Positions 6,977 through 10,222 of a DNA stretch of 10,222 bases are shown here, one piece after another. The notes below the pieces were generated by a model. That model made no database searches. It saw only the letters and a list, made by a program, of their open reading frames with translations, and was not told the DNA's origin. The position numbers were made by a program, and so were the translations under genes. The stretch is from Zymomonas sp. (GTDB taxonomy: Bacteria > Pseudomonadota > Alphaproteobacteria > Sphingomonadales > Sphingomonadaceae), in NCBI GenBank assembly GCA_027489105.1, contig JAIYAJ010000368.1, positions 1-10,222 on the forward strand, given 5' to 3'. Within the stretch, counting starts at the first letter, position 1. Each line of letters opens with the position of its first letter.

Positions 6977-7951
6977 TCAGCGCCCCGCCGGGGCGAGCCG
7001 CGCAAGCAGGCCGGCCAGTTCGAACACGGTGGTGGCCGGGTCGAGCGAGAGGTGAACCGCGCTCTCGCCGATGCGGCGCGCCTCTTCCCAAAAGCGCAGC
7101 GCATCCGCCAGCGCCTGCCCGGTCCGCCGCCGCGCCTCGGCTGCGATCCGCGCGGGCGCGCGCTCGATAAAGGCTTCGTAGCGCGCCTGCGCGGCCTTGC
7201 CCGACAGCTGTTTCGCCAGCTGCGCCCGGATCGCGTTGGTGGCGTCGCCCTCGACGACGAGCCGGTCCATCGCGGCGTCGAGCGCGGCAATCTGCAGGCC
7301 GGCGAAGCTCAGCGCCCTGCCCGGCGATCCCTGCCCGCTGCGGATCAGCGCATCGATCTCGTCGCGCGGCTCCTCGGGCAGCGCGGCCAGCAAGGCAGTC
7401 AGCATCTGCCGGTCGTCGAGCGGCGCGAAGCGCAGTTGGCGGCAGCGCGAGCGGATCGTCGGCAGCAGGCGGCCCGGCGCATGGCTGACGAGGAAGAAGA
7501 TCGTGCCCGCCGGCGGTTCCTCGAGGCTCTTGAGCAGCGCGTTGGCCGCCGGCCGTTCGAGATCGTCGATCGCATCGATGATGACGATCCGGCGCGACGA
7601 CAGGCTGGGCGTCGTCGCGAACAGGCTCTGGAGCGAGCGCACCTGATCGATACTGATCGAGCGGGCGAGATCCTCCGACCGATCCTTGGTCAGGCGGGTC
7701 AGGATGCGCAGATCCGGGTGGCTGCCGGCGCGGATATAATGGGAGACAGGATGCGTCTCGGGGGTTTCGAGACCGGGTAGCGACACCGGCGGTCCGGCGG
7801 CTTCGGCGAGCAGGCGGGTGGCGGCGGCCAGCGCGAAGCTCGCCTTGCCGATGCCCTCCGGCCCGGTGAGCAGCCAGGCATGATGCAGGCGTCCGCTGTC
7901 CGCCGCCGCCCGCAGCGCGGCCACCTGCTCCTCATGTCCGACAAGTGTCAC
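6977..7951 (-). CDS. holB: DNA polymerase III delta-prime subunit (clamp loader)
   Basis: A 324-residue AAA+ subunit of the clamp loader that helps open and place the beta clamp at primed sites. Visible are the Walker A region TGPEGIGKASFA (29-40), GSHPDLRIL, SIDQVRSLQ, the Walker B/sensor stretch VIIDAIDDLERPAANALLKSLEEPP (as VIIDAIDDL plus ERPAANALLKSLEEPP), and SRCRQLRF with the arginine-finger serine-arginine-cysteine. The cysteines of the usual zinc module (four Cys before the HPDL segment) are absent; SRC holds the only clear cysteine. The start is GTG 7951, overlapping the tmk stop as GTGA, which gives the family opening TLVGHEEQV. The in-frame extension to 8305 is antisense-like arginine/proline-rich shadow inside tmk. 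It carries two KOPS-type octamers 14 bases apart. Confidence 0.95.
   Translation of the reverse strand: MTLVGHEEQVAALRAAADSGRLHHAWLLTGPEGIGKASFALAAATRLLAEAAGPPVSLPGLETPETHPVSHYIRAGSHPDLRILTRLTKDRSEDLARSISIDQVRSLQSLFATTPSLSSRRIVIIDAIDDLERPAANALLKSLEEPPAGTIFFLVSHAPGRLLPTIRSRCRQLRFAPLDDRQMLTALLAALPEEPRDEIDALIRSGQGSPGRALSFAGLQIAALDAAMDRLVVEGDATNAIRAQLAKQLSGKAAQARYEAFIERAPARIAAEARRRTGQALADALRFWEEARRIGESAVHLSLDPATTVFELAGLLARLAPAGR
7315..7322 (-). other. KOPS-type octamer GGGCAGGG (first of a close pair)
   Basis: GGGNAGGG match on the - strand inside holB, pointing leftward to the dif candidate. A second copy starts 14 bases to the right. Confidence 0.4.
7329..7336 (-). other. KOPS-type octamer GGGCAGGG (second of a close pair)
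   Basis: Same octamer and orientation as 7315-7322. Clustered copies are a known feature of KOPS near the terminus in E. coli; here the pair sits in codons for a Gly-Gln-Gly-Ser-Pro-Gly-Arg stretch of holB. Confidence 0.4.
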
Positions 7952-8574
7952 GGCAACAGGTCCGCCAGCGCGTCGAGGAGCCGGGCGGTGACCTCCTCGG
8001 GCGTGCCCCGCGCATCGATCCGGCGGACGCGACCGGGTTCGGACATGGCGATCGTCTCGAACGCCGATGCCACGGCGGCATGGTAGGCCGCGTCGCGCCC
8101 ACCGATCCGGTCGGCGCCATCGCGGTCGCGGTCGGCGGCGCGGTGCGCGGCCTCTTCGGGCGGCAGGGTCAGCAACAGGGTCCGCTCGGGCAGGAAGCCG
8201 CCGCTTCCGAAGCCGTGCAGCGCGCGGATCCGGTCGAGCCCGAGCCCGCCCGCCCCGCCCTGATAGGCGGCCGAGCTGTCGAGGAAGCGGTCGCACAGCA
8301 CCCATTTGCCGGCGGCCAGCGCCGGCTTGATCGTCTTCGCGACATGGTCGGCCCGCGCGGCCGCGAACAGCAGCGCCTCGGCCTCCATCGTCCAGCGGTC
8401 GCCGCTGCCTTCGAGCAGCAGGCGGCGGATCGCCTCGGCGCCTTCGCTGCCGCCGGGCTCGCGCGTCTCGACGACCTCGATCCCGCGCGCGCGCAGGGCA
8501 GCGGCGAGGCTGCGCGCCTGGGTCGACTTGCCCGCGCCCTCCCCGCCTTCCAGACTGACGAACCGGCCGGTCAC
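7948..8574 (-). CDS. tmk: Thymidylate kinase
   Basis: A 208-residue kinase converting dTMP to dTDP, essential for dTTP supply. It shows the P-loop GGEGAGKST (10-18), TREPGG (37-42), the DR motif CDRFLDSSAAYQG (94-106) and a LID segment rich in Arg/Asp around 145-160. The length is typical. The start is GTG 8574, four bases after the carboxypeptidase stop; residue 1 then lies at the family position. The stop overlaps holB GTG as GTGA, so tmk and holB are probably coupled; both serve DNA synthesis and this tmk-holB pairing is widespread in bacteria. A KOPS-type octamer coincides with the Walker A codons. Confidence 0.97.
   Translation of the reverse strand: MTGRFVSLEGGEGAGKSTQARSLAAALRARGIEVVETREPGGSEGAEAIRRLLLEGSGDRWTMEAEALLFAAARADHVAKTIKPALAAGKWVLCDRFLDSSAAYQGGAGGLGLDRIRALHGFGSGGFLPERTLLLTLPPEEAAHRAADRDRDGADRIGGRDAAYHAAVASAFETIAMSEPGRVRRIDARGTPEEVTARLLDALADLLP
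8537..8544 (-). other. KOPS-type octamer GGGGAGGG
   Basis: GGGNAGGG match on the - strand, pointing leftward to the dif candidate. It overlaps the codons for the Gly-Glu-Gly part of the tmk Walker A loop, so protein constraint alone could explain it. Confidence 0.35.
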
Positions 8575-8578
8575 GGCC

Positions 8579-9757
8579 TCAGGCGAGGCCGAACAGCCAG
8601 CGGAGGCCCGCCATCATCCGGTCGAAAAAGCCCGCCTCGCCCACGTCGCGATCGGCGACGAGCGGCAGCTTCTGCGGCGCCATGTCGGGACCGGACACGA
8701 CCAGATCGGCAATATGGTCGCCCTTCTTGAACGGCGCCTTGATCGGCCCCTGATAGACGACCCGGCTCTTCAGGTCCGAACCCAGCCCGGCGGGCACGGT
8801 CACGACCAGATCCTTCGGCGCCACCAGCCCCACTTCGCGCGCGTCGCCCAGCTGCACTTCGGCGATCTGCACCTTGCGGCCCTTCGGCGCGACCGGCTTC
8901 GACTGCCAGGCGCGGAAGCCCCAGTTCATGAAGGACACCGACTGCTCGACGCGCTGGTTGAACGAGGTCAGCCCCGACAGCACCATCACCAGACGTCGTC
9001 CATTCTGCTCGGCCGAGCCGGTGAAGCCATAGCCGGCCTCCTCGGTGTGGCCGGTCTTGAGCCCGTCGGCTCCGGCGACGCGACCCAGCAGCGGGTCGCG
9101 ATTGGCCTGGGTGATCGCCTGGCCGCTGCCCATGGTCTTGCCCCAGGTGAAGCTCGGCCGGCTGTAGAAGGTCTTGTAGAGCTTCGGATGCTCCTCGATC
9201 GTCTTCTCGGCCAGCGTGGCGAGGTCGCGCGCGCTGACATAGGTGACGCCGCCGTCGGGCCAGCCATTGGACGTTCCGAAATGGCTGTTGGTCAGGCCCA
9301 TTTCCTTGGCGCGGCGGTTCATCAGCGCGACGAAGGCCTCTTCCGTGCCCGAGATATGCTCGGCCAGCACGACGCAGGCATCGTTGCCGGACAGGGTGAC
9401 GATGCCGAACAGCAGATTGGCGACGCTCACCTGCTCGCCGGGCGACAGGAACATGGTCGATCCGGCGGCGGGGCCGTGCCAGCGCTTCCACGTCTCGGGC
9501 CGCACCGTCGCCATCGCGTCGAGCTTGAGTTCGCCCTTCCGCACCAGATCGAAGGCGACATAGACCGTCATCATCTTCGCCATCGAGGCGGGCGGCATGC
9601 GCAGATCGGGATTCTTGGCGTAGAGGATCGCGCCCGAGGACAGGTCCTTCATGAAGGCCACCGGGGCCGGCGTGTCGAACGGGGGCGCCGCGGCTTCGGC
9701 CGGCAGCGACACGAACAACAGCATCCCGGAAAGCAGGGCGAACGTCTTACGCTTCAT
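8579..9757 (-). CDS. dac: D-alanyl-D-alanine carboxypeptidase (PBP5/6 family)
   Basis: Low-molecular-weight penicillin-binding protein of 392 residues that trims the terminal D-Ala of peptidoglycan stem peptides in the periplasm. An N-terminal signal peptide (KRK, then a hydrophobic core to about residue 20, cleavage probably near AEA-AP at 23-24) precedes the active-site serine motif SMAK (S58, K61), SGN (123-125) and KTG (234-236). A PBP5-type C-terminal beta domain follows from about 265, and the amphipathic end GFFDRMMAGLRWLFGLA fits the membrane-anchoring helix of the family. ATG 9757 overlaps the rlpA stop as ATGA, with GGAGGG about 12 bases upstream. Pairing with rlpA puts two wall-remodelling enzymes at the head of the visible gene train. 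Confidence 0.96.
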   Translation of the reverse strand: MKRKTFALLSGMLLFVSLPAEAAAPPFDTPAPVAFMKDLSSGAILYAKNPDLRMPPASMAKMMTVYVAFDLVRKGELKLDAMATVRPETWKRWHGPAAGSTMFLSPGEQVSVANLLFGIVTLSGNDACVVLAEHISGTEEAFVALMNRRAKEMGLTNSHFGTSNGWPDGGVTYVSARDLATLAEKTIEEHPKLYKTFYSRPSFTWGKTMGSGQAITQANRDPLLGRVAGADGLKTGHTEEAGYGFTGSAEQNGRRLVMVLSGLTSFNQRVEQSVSFMNWGFRAWQSKPVAPKGRKVQIAEVQLGDAREVGLVAPKDLVVTVPAGLGSDLKSRVVYQGPIKAPFKKGDHIADLVVSGPDMAPQKLPLVADRDVGEAGFFDRMMAGLRWLFGLA

Positions 9758-10222
9758 CGTCTTGGAAATCCCTCCGCAGTGGCGCCGTCGGCGGCTTCGA
9801 TCCGCACCAGGCGCGACTCCTGATAGCCGCGTGACCGGACCTGCGCCAGCGCATTGCTCGCCTCGCCTTCACCCGGATAGGGACCGAGCCGAACCCGCCA
9901 CAACGCGCCCACCGGCTCGACCCGCGCGCCCAGCAATTCGGCGATATCCTCGGCGCGGGGCCGGCTGCTCAGCGCCGTCACCTGGACGAACCAGCCACCC
10001 ACCGGCACCGCTGTGTCGGGCACGGCCGCGGCGACGCGCGGCGGGGCTTTGGGCGTCGCCGGGCGCGTCGCGAAACGCTGGTTGAGCGAGGCCAGTTCGC
10101 TCGCCGAGGCATAGCGACGCTCGCTCGCCGGGCGGCCCGAACGCAGCGCCAGGCGATCCTCGTCCGACGGATAGACCCGGCGCACGCGTACCCGCGACAC
10201 CCCCGCCCGCTCGATCCCCAGC
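9754..10222 (-). CDS. rlpA: RlpA-family septal lytic transglycosylase with SPOR domain (C-terminal part; 5' end outside window)
   Basis: The last 155 or so residues of a protein entering from the right edge. The frame is open beyond base 10200: codons to 10221 read LGIERAG and run into VSRVRVRRVYP, which looks like the end of an RlpA double-psi beta-barrel, so the GTG at 10200 is internal and not a start. A low-complexity Ala/Pro linker follows, then a SPOR domain from about GGWFVQVTALSS through ALWRVRLGPYPG to SRLVRIE, which in known proteins binds denuded glycan at the division site. In RlpA the enzyme cleaves such naked strands. The catalytic domain and signal peptide lie outside the window, so activity cannot be checked. 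The stop overlaps the carboxypeptidase start by four bases. The alternative is another SPOR-domain envelope protein. Confidence 0.88.
   Translation of the reverse strand, partial: LGIERAGVSRVRVRRVYPSDEDRLALRSGRPASERRYASASELASLNQRFATRPATPKAPPRVAAAVPDTAVPVGGWFVQVTALSSRPRAEDIAELLGARVEPVGALWRVRLGPYPGEGEASNALAQVRSRGYQESRLVRIEAADGATAEGFPRR

Larger units (their letters stand above)
3643..10222 (-). other. Probable single transcription unit rlpA-dac-tmk-holB-metG-tatD-hydrolase-small membrane protein
   Basis: Eight leftward genes. Junctions are ATGA overlap (rlpA/dac), a 4-base gap (dac/tmk), GTGA overlap (tmk/holB), a 67-base gap (holB/metG), TGATG (metG/tatD), ATGA (tatD/hydrolase) and ATGA (hydrolase/small protein). 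This spacing implies co-transcription and mostly coupled translation. The main promoter must lie right of the window. A second promoter in the holB-metG gap is possible but I see no clear -35/-10 there. No terminator hairpin with a U-run is visible after 3643. Confidence 0.7.

Noticed and set aside
6910..7290. N-terminally extended MetRS starting at 7290
   Set aside because: The added 127 residues lie within holB, are low-complexity Arg/Pro-rich, and the standard MetRS start is at 6909.
7952..8305. N-terminally extended delta-prime subunit starting at 8305
   Set aside because: The extension overlaps tmk in a shadow frame; GTG 7951 gives the family start and a GTGA overlap.
9754..10200. Stand-alone 148-residue SPOR protein starting at GTG 10200
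   Set aside because: The frame stays open to the window edge and the upstream codons LGIERAG fit the end of the RlpA barrel, so it is a fragment of a longer gene.

Overview
The window reads as core chromosome of a GC-rich alphaproteobacterium, most likely a sphingomonad. The evidence is the dense high-GC coding, a Usg-family gene (a mostly alphaproteobacterial family), a MutL with its own nuclease site, and the protein sequences themselves. The taxon is inference from recognised protein character, not from a database match. There are no rRNA or tRNA genes, insertion sequences, prophage genes or CRISPR arrays. No gene-free stretch exceeds 300 bases; the longest are about 130 bases or less.

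Left part (1-3531). mreB runs leftward off the window edge (cell shape). Divergent from it is mutL (mismatch repair), then a possible 30-codon ORF coupled to usg (unknown function), then a DgkA-family lipid kinase. Apart from mreB, everything here is on the + strand.

Centre (3596-3623). A 28-bp site in an AT-rich island matches the XerC/XerD recombination site dif. Its right arm is identical to the E. coli XerD arm (11/11), its central hexamer matches at 5/6, and its left (XerC) arm keeps the inner ATAA. This is the main discovery in the window: a probable chromosome dimer-resolution site, which would place the window at the replication terminus. All seven FtsK-orienting-type octamers (GGGNAGGG) found by eye point towards this site, three from the left and four from the right. 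Gene orientation also becomes convergent at it. All seven octamers lie on coding strands, so the polarity supports the call but does not prove it alone.

Right part (3643-10222). One tightly packed leftward gene train, in transcription order: rlpA (partial, SPOR domain), a D,D-carboxypeptidase, tmk, holB, metG, tatD, an MBL-fold hydrolase and a 57-residue two-helix membrane protein. Most junctions overlap by 1-4 bases (ATGA, GTGA, TGATG). The only sizeable gap is 67 bases before metG. The train joins cell-wall remodelling, dTTP supply, clamp loading and methionyl-tRNA synthesis, and ends 19 bases from dif with no visible terminator. Apart from dif, gene content is ordinary housekeeping; I see no unknown multi-gene system.
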